Below are positions 26,267 through 35,351 of a stretch of 39,839 nt of DNA, in pieces; the stretch's first letter is position 1; every line of letters begins with the position of its first letter. The DNA is from a candidate division WWE3 bacterium. GTDB taxonomy: Bacteria; Patescibacteriota; WWE3; UBA101185; UBA10185. Below the pieces are notes generated by a model that did not search any database, was not told where the DNA came from, and worked only from the letters and a program-made list of their open reading frames with translations. The DNA lies in the NCBI GenBank assembly GCA_945897985.1, contig CAMDGN010000004.1, forward strand, positions 1 through 39,839, given 5' to 3'. Made by a program: the position numbers and the translations under genes.

Positions 26267-27589
26267 ATGCGAAAACCTAAGAATAAAATTGAAAATAATT
26301 ATTATAAGTACCTCACCTTATCTGCTCTTTCATTCTGTCTTTACTTTATGACAGGATGCACTATTCCTTTTCTTTCCTCAAAACCTTCCGATATAACATT
26401 AGTTTATGAGAGCTTGTGGGAAAAATCTGGAACTTACGAGGATGTTTTTGCAAATTACAAAAAAGACAATTCATATGCAACTATCGACTTTCAAGATAGA
26501 TCCGCAACTGATATCTCAGCTTACAAATCCGATCTTTTAGATCGATTAAAGAATAATAGAAATGTTCCTGATGTAATTAGAATTCACGTAAGTTGGTTAC
26601 CTGAATTTAAAGATTACCTTGCTCCAGCACCAACTGATTATTTTACAAAAGAAACAATAGACTCAAACTATTACCCTTCAGTTAGTTCTTTAGTTGTTTA
26701 TAAGAATGCTGATAGCTCAAACTACTTTATTTACGGTATTCCTTTTTATTACGATCAGTTAAATTTGGTTTACAACACAGCTCACTTTAACGAAGCTGGT
26801 TTTAAAGCAGCTCCTACAACTTGGGAACAATTCTTTAGAGACTCTTACTTCCTGACTAAAAAGGATGCATCTAATCAAATCATTAGATCTGGAGCAGCTT
26901 TTGGAAATAAAGATTTAGAGTTTTACAGCGATATTTTTGGCCTACTTCTTGGAAATGCTAACTTAGAGTTCCCTGATGCTATTGAGTCAGAGTCAGACTC
27001 ACTTCAAAGTGTGGTTAGAGTTTTAAACAGGCAAACTGACTGGAATCCAGCGTTCCAAAATTCTGGCAACGCTTTTGTTTCAAGAAGAACTTCCATGGCT
27101 ATTCTTCCAACCTGGAGGGTTAATGATATTCTTTCCGCTAATAAAGACATTGAGTTAGGTGTCGCACCTGTTCCTTCTTCAAGACAAGACAGGCCTATGA
27201 ATTGGCCAACCTTCTTTGTTGAAGCAGTTCCAGCTTCAGCTAAAAATACCAACGAATCTTGGAAGTTGATAAAGTATATGGCCTCTGAGGACAGCGCAAA
27301 GAGCATTTATTCAAAACAAGCTAGTGTTAGAAGACTTCCTTCCCTACCTGCTCTAAAGAATCTTGCTTCTACACTCGACATTGACCCTATTCTTAAAAGC
27401 GTTGCTCTTGATGCTGCAAACTCAAATCCTGGTACAGGATCTAAGTATTCATTTGCTATGTCTGACAGATCTGGAAACACCCCTTGTGTTGATGGGATTA
27501 GAACTGTGTTAGGTCAAAACGATATCAAAATTCTTATCGAAGCGAGGGAATCTATCCTTCAGGCCTGCTCTCTAAAATTAACAAAATAG
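26267..27589 (+). CDS. extracellular solute-binding lipoprotein (family 1 type)
   Basis: Lipobox-like YFMTGC; GIPFYYDQLNLVYNTAHFNEAGFKAAPTTWEQF; APVPSSRQDRPMNWPTFFVEAVPASAKNTNESWKLIKYMAS. Confidence 0.8.
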   Translation: MRKPKNKIENNYYKYLTLSALSFCLYFMTGCTIPFLSSKPSDITLVYESLWEKSGTYEDVFANYKKDNSYATIDFQDRSATDISAYKSDLLDRLKNNRNVPDVIRIHVSWLPEFKDYLAPAPTDYFTKETIDSNYYPSVSSLVVYKNADSSNYFIYGIPFYYDQLNLVYNTAHFNEAGFKAAPTTWEQFFRDSYFLTKKDASNQIIRSGAAFGNKDLEFYSDIFGLLLGNANLEFPDAIESESDSLQSVVRVLNRQTDWNPAFQNSGNAFVSRRTSMAILPTWRVNDILSANKDIELGVAPVPSSRQDRPMNWPTFFVEAVPASAKNTNESWKLIKYMASEDSAKSIYSKQASVRRLPSLPALKNLASTLDIDPILKSVALDAANSNPGTGSKYSFAMSDRSGNTPCVDGIRTVLGQNDIKILIEARESILQACSLKLTK

Positions 27590-27607
27590 TGTAAAATTCC
27601 TTGTAAT

Positions 27608-29716
27608 ATGGATAAAAATTATAATTTTACTCAGGTTGAAGACAGGGTTTCAAAACTGTGGGATGAGTCAAAATGTTTTATAGCAGATTCAAAATCAACT
27701 AAACCCCCGTTTTCCATTATCCTACCCCCTCCAAATGCTAATGCTCAACTTCACCTAGGACATGCTTTGTATACAGTTGAAGACGCTCTAATTCGTTATA
27801 AAAGAATGAAAGGGTTCGAAGTTTTGTGGGTTCCTGGTGCTGATCATGCTGGATTTGAAACTCAGGTAGTTTATGAAAAAAACCTATCAAAAGAAGGTAA
27901 ATCCAGGTTTGATTTCGAAAGAAATGAATTTTATACCAATATTTACAACTTTGTTCTTCAAAATAAATCAGTAATGCAGCAGCAATTAAAATCTTTAGGT
28001 TTTAGCTTAGATTGGTCGAGAGATGCTTTCACTCTGGATGAAAAAGTTATTAAGACTGTCTATAACACTTTTGAAAATCTTTATAATGACGGATTAATTT
28101 ATAGAGGTAACAGACTTGTAAACTACTGTACTAAACACGGGACAGGGTTTTCGGATCTTGAAGTAGCTTATCAAACAAAAAACGATTTTCTTTATTATAT
28201 TAAATATCAAATAGTCGGAATGGATGGATTTTTAACTGTAGCTACAGCTAGACCTGAAACTATTTTTGTCGATGTTGCCTTATGTGTAAATCCCAATGAT
28301 GAGAGATTTAAAAACCTAATTGGTAAGCAGGTTATAAACCCTCTAACTAACCAAAAAATGCCTATAATTTCGGACGAAGATGTAGAAATAGAGTTTGGTA
28401 CGGGTGTACTTAAAATTACTCCCCTACACGATTTTAAAGACTACGAAATTGCTAAAAGAAATAATCTCGAAGGTAAATCAGTTGTAAATAAAAATGGAAA
28501 ATTAAATAACAATGCCAATGAGTATGAAGGATTAAAAGTTGTTGAGGCAAGAGAAAAAGTGACTCAAAAGCTTGAAGAGCTAGGTGCTTTGATGTCTAAA
28601 AAAGAATATGAACACCAAGTCCCTTGTTGTTATAAGTGCGAAACTGCACTTGAACCAATCTTACTTCCTCAATGGTTTGTTAAAACTAAACCTTTAGCTG
28701 AAAAAGCAATAAATGCTGTTAAAAACGGTGAAATAAAAATTCATCCTGCAAGATTCGAAAAAGCTTATTTTGATTGGCTTGATAATATTACTGACTGGAA
28801 CATCTCTAGACAAATTGTGTGGGGAATTAGAATCCCTGCTTTTGAATGCCAGATTTGTAATAAATGGGTAATTTCCAAAGACTTAAACCCTGGAAAGTGT
28901 GTTTGTGGTTCTACAGAATTTAAACAGGATGACGATACGTTTGATACTTGGTTTAGTTCTGGGCAATGGCCTTTTGCTGCACTAGGTTATCCAGATAGTG
29001 ATGATTTTAAGAAGTTTTACCCTGTTACAGTCATGGAAACCGCTTACGATATTTTATTCTTTTGGGTTGCCAGGATGGTAATGCTTGGTATTTATGTAAC
29101 CGGCAAATCTCCATTCGAGCATATTTACTTACATGGACTTGTTAGAGACTCTAAGGGACAAAAGATGAGCAAATCAAAAGGAAATGTTGTAAATCCAAAT
29201 GATATCATCCAAAAATTTGGAGTTGACTCACTTAGAATGTCTCTGATTATGAGTGCCCCGGCAGGTAATGATCAGAATTTTTCTGAATCTAAACTTGTGG
29301 GTAGTAGAAACTTTGGAAATAAGGTTTGGAACATGGCTCGATTTTTATCTATGCTCTCAGAAGATTCTTATATCTTAGCCAACGAGGAGGCTAATAATGA
29401 TCTTGAAAGTATCGACTCTCAGATTTTCAATGCCCACAAAGAATTTATACAGGAAGTTAACTCTAAGTTAGATAAGTTTCTTCTTTCAGAAGTTGCCGAA
29501 ATGGCCCATTCCTATGTTTGGCATCAAGTAGCTGACATTTATATTGAAAAAGCTAAAAACCAAAAAGAATTACTCCCTTTAATTAATCATATTTTTAGAG
29601 ATTGCTTAAAAGTGCTTCATCCATTTATGCCTTTTGTAACTGAATAGATTTGGCAACAAATTTATTCTTCAGATAAACAGCCTTTAATTGCTAAATCTCA
29701 ATTTCCTGAATATTAA
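27608..29716 (+). CDS. valS: valyl-tRNA synthetase, interrupted by an in-frame TAG at 29645-29647; the reading frame then continues to TAA at 29714-29716
   Basis: PPPNANAQLHLGHAL (HIGH), GADHAGFETQ, GQKMSKSKGNVVNP; post-TAG translation IWQQIYSSDKQPLIAKSQFPEY continues the conserved ...FVTEEIW... motif. Confidence 0.85.
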
Positions 29717-29821
29717 TAACGGCTTTAACTATTCGTAAAACGGAAGCTAGGTTAAGTTTTAAAATACTTATGTTTACCACCGTATTTAATTTAATTTAAT
29801 TTGCGGATTGTGTAGGGGGAA

Positions 29822-30481
29822 TTATTTTTCTTCTTCTGAAGCGGTTTCTTCAGGTTTTTCAGATGAAGCCTCTAATTGAGCAATTCTTTCCTCTTCAGTT
29901 AGAGTTACTTCTTCGGCGGTTTCTTCTTGAGGCCTATCGATGTTTAAGATTAAATCTTCTTCTGTAGCGTTAACAAGCTCGACTTTTGATCTATCGAATT
30001 CAATTTGAGAGATTTTAACTTCGTCCCCAATGTTCTCTAGATTTGAGATATTAACATGGAATTCATGTGGAAGATCTGTAGGTAAGGCCTCAACTTCAAT
30101 TTCTTGTTTGATAAAGTTAAGTATACCGGTTCCTGATTTGATAACAGGTGCTTCTTCAGCTCCTTCAACAATAACAGGGATACTAGCTTTAATTTTTTGT
30201 TTAAGGTTAACTTCAATAAATGAAATGTGGATAGCTCTCCCAGATACTGGGTCTTTTTGAATATCTTTAATAAGAACTTTTTTAGTTTTTTCGTCAAAAT
30301 TTAAATCAACAAGAGAAGTTTCTCCTGATGCTACGAAAACTTTAACGAAATCATTGTAGGCAACTTCAAGGGATATGCTTGGGTTACCAAGACCATATAC
30401 CACAGCAGGGATAATGAATTCGCTTCTTAGCTTCTTTGCGTGGTTTCCTGTAAGTTGTCTTAGATTCGCGTTTAGTTTCAT
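29822..30481 (-). CDS. rplY: 50S ribosomal protein L25/Ctc family
   Basis: RQLTGNHAKKLRSEFIIPAVVYGLGNPSISLEVAYNDF...VLIKDIQKDPVSGRAIHISFIEVNLKQKIKASIPV; acidic C-terminal tail. Confidence 0.92.
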   Translation of the reverse strand: MKLNANLRQLTGNHAKKLRSEFIIPAVVYGLGNPSISLEVAYNDFVKVFVASGETSLVDLNFDEKTKKVLIKDIQKDPVSGRAIHISFIEVNLKQKIKASIPVIVEGAEEAPVIKSGTGILNFIKQEIEVEALPTDLPHEFHVNISNLENIGDEVKISQIEFDRSKVELVNATEEDLILNIDRPQEETAEEVTLTEEERIAQLEASSEKPEETASEEEK

Positions 30482-30493
30482 AGGATATTGGCT

Positions 30494-30522
30494 ATTTTAA
30501 CTTTATATGCCGTATTAGTCAA
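30494..30522 (-). promoter_or_regulatory. sigma70-type promoter for rplY
   Basis: Minus strand TTGACT-17 bp-TAAAAT; the -35 extended core TTGACTAAT is identical to that of the rpmH promoter. Confidence 0.65.
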
Positions 30523-30541
30523 GGAAAATAGGGTCTTAATC

Positions 30542-33469
30542 CTATTTTAATCCGATACTAAACTTAAAGTTGGATGAAAGAGGTCCTGATGAGATATAAG
30601 TACCTTCTGATTGCCCGACTTGTCTATTAGAGATTGCATTTTCACCCTTAAACCCAGTTAGAGGTGTAAATTCAAAAGAATAAGTATCTTCTTCTCCGGA
30701 TTGTTTTTGCCAAAGTAGTGAGTATTTTGTGTTTTTATTCTTAATTAAGCCTAAAGATTCTGGTAAGTCGTACTCAATTATTAAGGTTTTGGTACTCATT
30801 GGTTCAATAGTTATGCTGGTTTCAAAGGATTGGTAAAGGCTTTCGCTTCCTAATATTACGTTATTTAGAATTGAAATCTCTTTTCCATCTGGGTTAACAA
30901 TTTTGGCGTTAGTTAGTTTCGCTCCAACAGGTGTTAACACTTTGACGTAATTTACAAAATTTCCGTATGGCCAAGCGTTGTTTTTAGCATTGTTCCTATA
31001 CTCTAAGGCTAGGGTTCCTCTTAAAATTCCGTCTCTAGTCATCGAGCTAATTGAGTATTTATAATTACTTTGAGTTACGTAATTAACCTTATTTCCACCG
31101 TAATTAGAGTTAACAACTTTCAGATAATCTCCTTTGGTTGGGATTAAAGCCCCATCCCATTCTAGGTTTCCAAGCGACCTATTCAAGAAAGGCATTTGTG
31201 TATAAATTTGAATATCTTTATTTTCTAGTAACTCGTAAATAGAGTCAGCAAAGGTACTTATTTCGTTTTCTTTCAAACTAAAGAACTTTTCTAGAACCTT
31301 AGAACCTAAGGTAGTTAGGAAGCTTTTCTTTTCAGAAATTCCTTCCTGATAATTAACTTCGCTGTGAAATTGCGCTCTTTCTGTGAAGTTACCTGCATTA
31401 ATTTCTTCTTGATAAGTATTCAAGTAAATTCCGCCGAATTTTTCTAGGAACTTGCTGATAAAAGAGGAGTCTATAGCTATGATGGTTTGGAAACTCTCGC
31501 CGGTGGCTTTTGAGAACAGGTCGTCTATACTTTTAGCCGAACTTGGGAAATCTGAATTGAAATTAGCATTTCTGATGTATAGTTTGTTTTCCTTTAAAAA
31601 GTATTTAATAACTTCTGGTGGTGCAACTGAGATTCTTTTCACATCTAACTGACCATCCGGGTTGTATATGTCGTCTATTTTTATTGAAAGTATTTTGCCT
31701 TTTGATAGTTCCACTACGCCATAGGAACCGATGAAGCCGCCAGTCGGTCTGATTTCAGCTTGATTTTGGAATAAGATCAAAATCTTTTTAGGCTCGTTAA
31801 ATCCTAGTAATTCCTTAGCATCCCTAGCTGACGCTAAAAGAATTTCGTTAACTTTAACTAGTTTTGGAAGTTTGTTTTTATAGTTTTCAAATTCAGGATA
31901 CTTAATATCGACACTCTCAATTAAATTTTGAGCTTTAATGAAATTTTGTAAACTATTGTTTAGTGGGGAAATACTGGAATTAAACTCTGTAGGGTCTATC
32001 TCTTTACCCTCTTTTAGGCTTTTTGAGAAGCTCAAGAACGGCTTAACTCCGTCAGTAAAATCTACTAATCCCTGAGAAAGGTACTTAATTGAAAGTAACG
32101 TGTTTGAGTAATCTTCAAAAGTTTTTTCACTTTGAATTGTTGTGATAATGAACTTAAACTTCTGTAAGTTGTTGTAGGTTCCGTCAATTTTTATAACCAA
32201 TTCTCCAGCTTCAACTTTACTTTCGTCTAAATTTCCGGAACCAATGTTTTGTTGGATGCTTTGAAAAGAGCTCTTAATTGATAGTAAATTGTAATATAAA
32301 GTTCCCAAAGGCAGGAATATAAAAATTAAGGCAAAGGTTAGGGTAATAGTTAAAAAGGAATAGAAGAGATCTTTTTTGGTTTTTGGCATCAAGCTTCCAG
32401 ACCTTTTTGTACTTTTATATCTTTCATAAGAAATTTTAGGCTTCTTTTCAACTTCTTTATTTCTGGAATCTTCTTGTTGGGACTTTCTCAGATTATTTAA
32501 AGCGCTTTCATTGTTATCTTGAGCCAGTTTTTCAGGTTTAAATGAATAGGTATTAGTTTCGTGTCCAAAATAACTTAAGGTTTTAACCAAGCCGTTTCTA
32601 AGCGTAACTTTTGGTGCAAAGCTAATTAGAAATAGATTTTTTTCTTCAGGCAGGATCCACTTAAGGTATTTATCATCTTCAACATACTTTATTTCTATAG
32701 ACCTTGGGGAGATAGATTTCATGATCGAGCCTATCTCTAGCTCGGAAAAACTCTCACCCTCAAGAACACTTATAACCTTTTGTTGAGTTTTTTCAGAGAA
32801 TATTGTTCTAATAATTGCTTCTACAGCATCCTCGACAAATAGAAAGTAATTTCTATGGTTGTTATCATCATCTATCGAGATATTGTCTTTGTTTAAGTAA
32901 TTATCTAGGATTTTCATCAATCCTCCGGAGTTTTCCAGAGACATTCTTGGTCCATATACAATTGGCAACTTGATCTGTCTAAAATTTAAATTTTTAGATT
33001 CTTCGGATTCGTTAACAATTTCTTCAATCAACTTTTGCGTATCAACAGTCTTTCTAAAGAAATCATTTTTAATCTCAACATTAGAGATAAAGACAACTTT
33101 AGCTTGAGATTTAAGTGAGAAGTTGATTATATTTTTTGTAAATTGGGTAGTTTCGACAATTTTAAATTTATCTACTGGGTTGTAGTAGTCTTGATGGTTT
33201 AAGAAGTATACATAGTCACAACTTGAGATTTCAGGTGGAATTCCTTTTTCGATTTCACAATTAACAATTAAAAGTTTTGGGTTGTTTCGAAGATTAATGT
33301 AGTAGTTTTCTTTTTGAGAGTCGAATTTATCGACAACAATAACTCTACTTTCTTTCTCTAATAGTTTTTCAACTAATTTTGAACCTAAATAACTACCTCC
33401 AAAGAATACAATTGACGAGGGCGCGAGTGAAGATTTCTTTATTTCTATCTTTGGGGCAAGATCAGGCAT
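30542..33469 (-). CDS. fusion of NAD-dependent epimerase/dehydratase (SDR)-like domain to a DUF4012 domain
   Basis: N-terminus IVFFGGSYLGSKLVEKLLEKESRVIVVDKF...LPIVYGPRMSL; C-terminus ILILFQNQAEIRPTGGFIGSYGVVELSKGKI. Confidence 0.8.
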   Translation of the reverse strand: MPDLAPKIEIKKSSLAPSSIVFFGGSYLGSKLVEKLLEKESRVIVVDKFDSQKENYYINLRNNPKLLIVNCEIEKGIPPEISSCDYVYFLNHQDYYNPVDKFKIVETTQFTKNIINFSLKSQAKVVFISNVEIKNDFFRKTVDTQKLIEEIVNESEESKNLNFRQIKLPIVYGPRMSLENSGGLMKILDNYLNKDNISIDDDNNHRNYFLFVEDAVEAIIRTIFSEKTQQKVISVLEGESFSELEIGSIMKSISPRSIEIKYVEDDKYLKWILPEEKNLFLISFAPKVTLRNGLVKTLSYFGHETNTYSFKPEKLAQDNNESALNNLRKSQQEDSRNKEVEKKPKISYERYKSTKRSGSLMPKTKKDLFYSFLTITLTFALIFIFLPLGTLYYNLLSIKSSFQSIQQNIGSGNLDESKVEAGELVIKIDGTYNNLQKFKFIITTIQSEKTFEDYSNTLLSIKYLSQGLVDFTDGVKPFLSFSKSLKEGKEIDPTEFNSSISPLNNSLQNFIKAQNLIESVDIKYPEFENYKNKLPKLVKVNEILLASARDAKELLGFNEPKKILILFQNQAEIRPTGGFIGSYGVVELSKGKILSIKIDDIYNPDGQLDVKRISVAPPEVIKYFLKENKLYIRNANFNSDFPSSAKSIDDLFSKATGESFQTIIAIDSSFISKFLEKFGGIYLNTYQEEINAGNFTERAQFHSEVNYQEGISEKKSFLTTLGSKVLEKFFSLKENEISTFADSIYELLENKDIQIYTQMPFLNRSLGNLEWDGALIPTKGDYLKVVNSNYGGNKVNYVTQSNYKYSISSMTRDGILRGTLALEYRNNAKNNAWPYGNFVNYVKVLTPVGAKLTNAKIVNPDGKEISILNNVILGSESLYQSFETSITIEPMSTKTLIIEYDLPESLGLIKNKNTKYSLLWQKQSGEEDTYSFEFTPLTGFKGENAISNRQVGQSEGTYISSGPLSSNFKFSIGLK

Positions 33470-33490
33470 ATTTATATTATAATGCTTTTT
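33470..33490. promoter_or_regulatory. bidirectional core promoter with overlapping -10 boxes
   Basis: ATTATAAT at 33476-33483 holds TATAAT on both strands, 6 nt before the minus ATG and 7 nt before the plus ATG at 33491. Confidence 0.55.
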
Positions 33491-34075
33491 ATGGAGTATG
33501 TGGAGTTACATTTATTATTAAAAAAGAATTACATTAAAATTATAGTTAGTTCTTTGCTCGGGTTTGCGGTTTCTCTTTCTTATTTTTTTATATCTGCAGA
33601 AAGTTATATTACTGAAGGTACTTTATATATCTACCCAACAAATTCATTTTCACAAAAACAAGAAGTTGCTTCCGATATGAACTTTGCCAGAAATATTATC
33701 GGCCTTTCAGAATCCCCCGAATTTAGAGATTTTATTTTATCTAAAATGGGAACAGAGGTAAGTTATGTTCCTATGATTGGTCTCTCAGTTGGTACAAAAA
33801 TTAAAGAGGTTACTCCAAATTTAATTTCACTTAGTATTAAGGATGACTCGAAAGATAGATCTCAAAAGAAATTCATAACCTACAGAGATTCCTTAATTGA
33901 GTTCGGGCAGAAGCTTAAAAAGGGTAATTCAAATTTTGAAATTGAACCGCTTGATTCAAATTTGTTATCCTATAAGTCTCAAAAAAATATTTATCTATTT
34001 TCTATTGTTGGTTTATTTATAGGGTTTGCTATTAGTTTTATTTATTATTATTTGAGAAAGGTAAACCAAGGATGA
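33491..34075 (+). CDS. Wzz/chain-length-determinant-like protein with two TM segments; start likely 33491 rather than 33482
   Basis: IIVSSLLGFAVSLSYFFISAESYITEGTLYIYPT ... IYLFSIVGLFIGFAISFIYYYL. Confidence 0.6.
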   Translation: MEYVELHLLLKKNYIKIIVSSLLGFAVSLSYFFISAESYITEGTLYIYPTNSFSQKQEVASDMNFARNIIGLSESPEFRDFILSKMGTEVSYVPMIGLSVGTKIKEVTPNLISLSIKDDSKDRSQKKFITYRDSLIEFGQKLKKGNSNFEIEPLDSNLLSYKSQKNIYLFSIVGLFIGFAISFIYYYLRKVNQG

Positions 34076-34464
34076 TTGAAGTTTTTACTGACGGAGGTTC
34101 TAGAGGTAATCCAGGAGATTCCGCTTGTGCGTTTGTTGTATTAAAAAATAAAGTTGAAATATATACAAATTATTCTTACTTAGGAAAGAAAACTAATAAT
34201 CAAGCAGAGTATGAAGGCTTGATCCATGGTTTGGAGTACTTAATCAAATCAGAAATGTACGAAGCTAAGTTTTATTCCGATTCTGAATTAATGGTTAAGC
34301 AGATTAAGAAACTTTACCGAGTAAAGGACGAGGGTTTAAAGGTTTTGTATGAAAAAGCAAATTCTTTTATCAATAGATTCAAAAGTTTTGAGATAATACA
34401 TGTAAGAAGAGAATTAAATAAAAACGCGGACTTATTAGTTAATAAATGTTTAGATGAACAATAA
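34072..34464 (+). CDS. rnhA: ribonuclease HI family protein
   Basis: IEVFTDGGSRGNPGDSACAFVV ... NNQAEYEGLIHGLEY ... FYSDSELMVKQI ... RRELNKNADLLVNKCLDE. Confidence 0.9.
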   Translation: MIEVFTDGGSRGNPGDSACAFVVLKNKVEIYTNYSYLGKKTNNQAEYEGLIHGLEYLIKSEMYEAKFYSDSELMVKQIKKLYRVKDEGLKVLYEKANSFINRFKSFEIIHVRRELNKNADLLVNKCLDEQ

Positions 34465-35305
34465 AATTTATGATCCAAAAAGAGATATTGTAAATACTCT
34501 CTCATATAAAAAAATCTTCAATCAGCCATTGAGTATCTATCAGATTATTTATTACGGGCATTGCTATTTTATGGATTTAAGAGAAGTTGAGGAATCAATC
34601 TCTGAACTACTTAAAAGAAATAAAATTAAGTTTAAAAATAATAAATATTTTTTGAACAATACCAAAATAAAAGAATCAGAGAATTTTTATGAAGATTCTG
34701 TAGATCATTTTAATAAGTTACAGGATTTAAATTTTATTTTCCAAGGTATTCCCTTTATACAAATGGTAGGAGTAACTGGAACATTAGCCTCCTATCACTT
34801 TAATCAGGAAACTGAAGATGTGGATCTATTTATAATTTGTTCAAGAAATAGACTTTGGATCACAAGATTAGTTTTAGTTTTAGTTTTTAAAATACTAAAT
34901 ATTTATGTAAATAATAAAAATCCAAATATTAAATTGTGCCCAAATCTTTATATTTCAGATCACAATCTCTCTTGGGAAACTGGGAAAAGAAATATTTATG
35001 TCGCAAATGAAATTGCAATGCTTCAACCAGTTTTTCAGAGAAATGATGCTTACTTTAAATTTTTATCTGAAAATAAATGGGTTAGTGACTACTTACCAAA
35101 TATAAATATTAATGACGTTTCAAAAAATAATAACTTTGATGAACTAACAGTACTAGATTTTTTTGAAAGTTTTTTAATGTTCATACAAAAAAGATTTATG
35201 AAAGTAAGAAGCGGCGCTGAAATTTTAAATAAAAATTTTATTCATTTTCTTAAAACAGATCACTCAACTAGAATTCTAGACTCGTTTTCTAAAATGAAAA
35301 GTTAA
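34454..35305 (+). CDS. nucleotidyltransferase-like protein
   Basis: GVTGTLASYHFNQETEDVDLFIICSRNRLWITR resembles a G-[ST]-x(n)-DxD nucleotidyltransferase core. Confidence 0.55.
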   Translation: MNNKIYDPKRDIVNTLSYKKIFNQPLSIYQIIYYGHCYFMDLREVEESISELLKRNKIKFKNNKYFLNNTKIKESENFYEDSVDHFNKLQDLNFIFQGIPFIQMVGVTGTLASYHFNQETEDVDLFIICSRNRLWITRLVLVLVFKILNIYVNNKNPNIKLCPNLYISDHNLSWETGKRNIYVANEIAMLQPVFQRNDAYFKFLSENKWVSDYLPNININDVSKNNNFDELTVLDFFESFLMFIQKRFMKVRSGAEILNKNFIHFLKTDHSTRILDSFSKMKS

Positions 35306-35308
35306 CAA

Positions 35309-35332
35309 AAAGGGAGGCTTGCGCCTCCCTTT
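35309..35332. terminator. bidirectional terminator between convergent 34454+ gene and groEL
   Basis: AAAGGGAGGC-ttgc-GCCTCCCTTT perfect 10-bp stem. Confidence 0.88.
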
Positions 35333-35351
35333 AGTATTTGGCTTCTAATTC

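Noticed and set aside
27587-29647. Genome-wide TAG recoding, including an SBP-ValRS readthrough fusion (both are in the same frame separated by TAG)
   Set aside because: TAG is used as the natural terminal stop in several genes here and a solute-binding protein fused to ValRS is implausible; only the valS-internal TAG is anomalous.
29770-29812. TTTAATTTAATTTAATTT microrepeat between valS and rplY
   Set aside because: Short AT-rich slippage-type repeat, expected in this composition; no further structure.
30030-30297. ORFs overlapping rplY on both strands (76 aa and 86 aa)
   Set aside because: Out-of-frame or antisense translations of the L25 gene.
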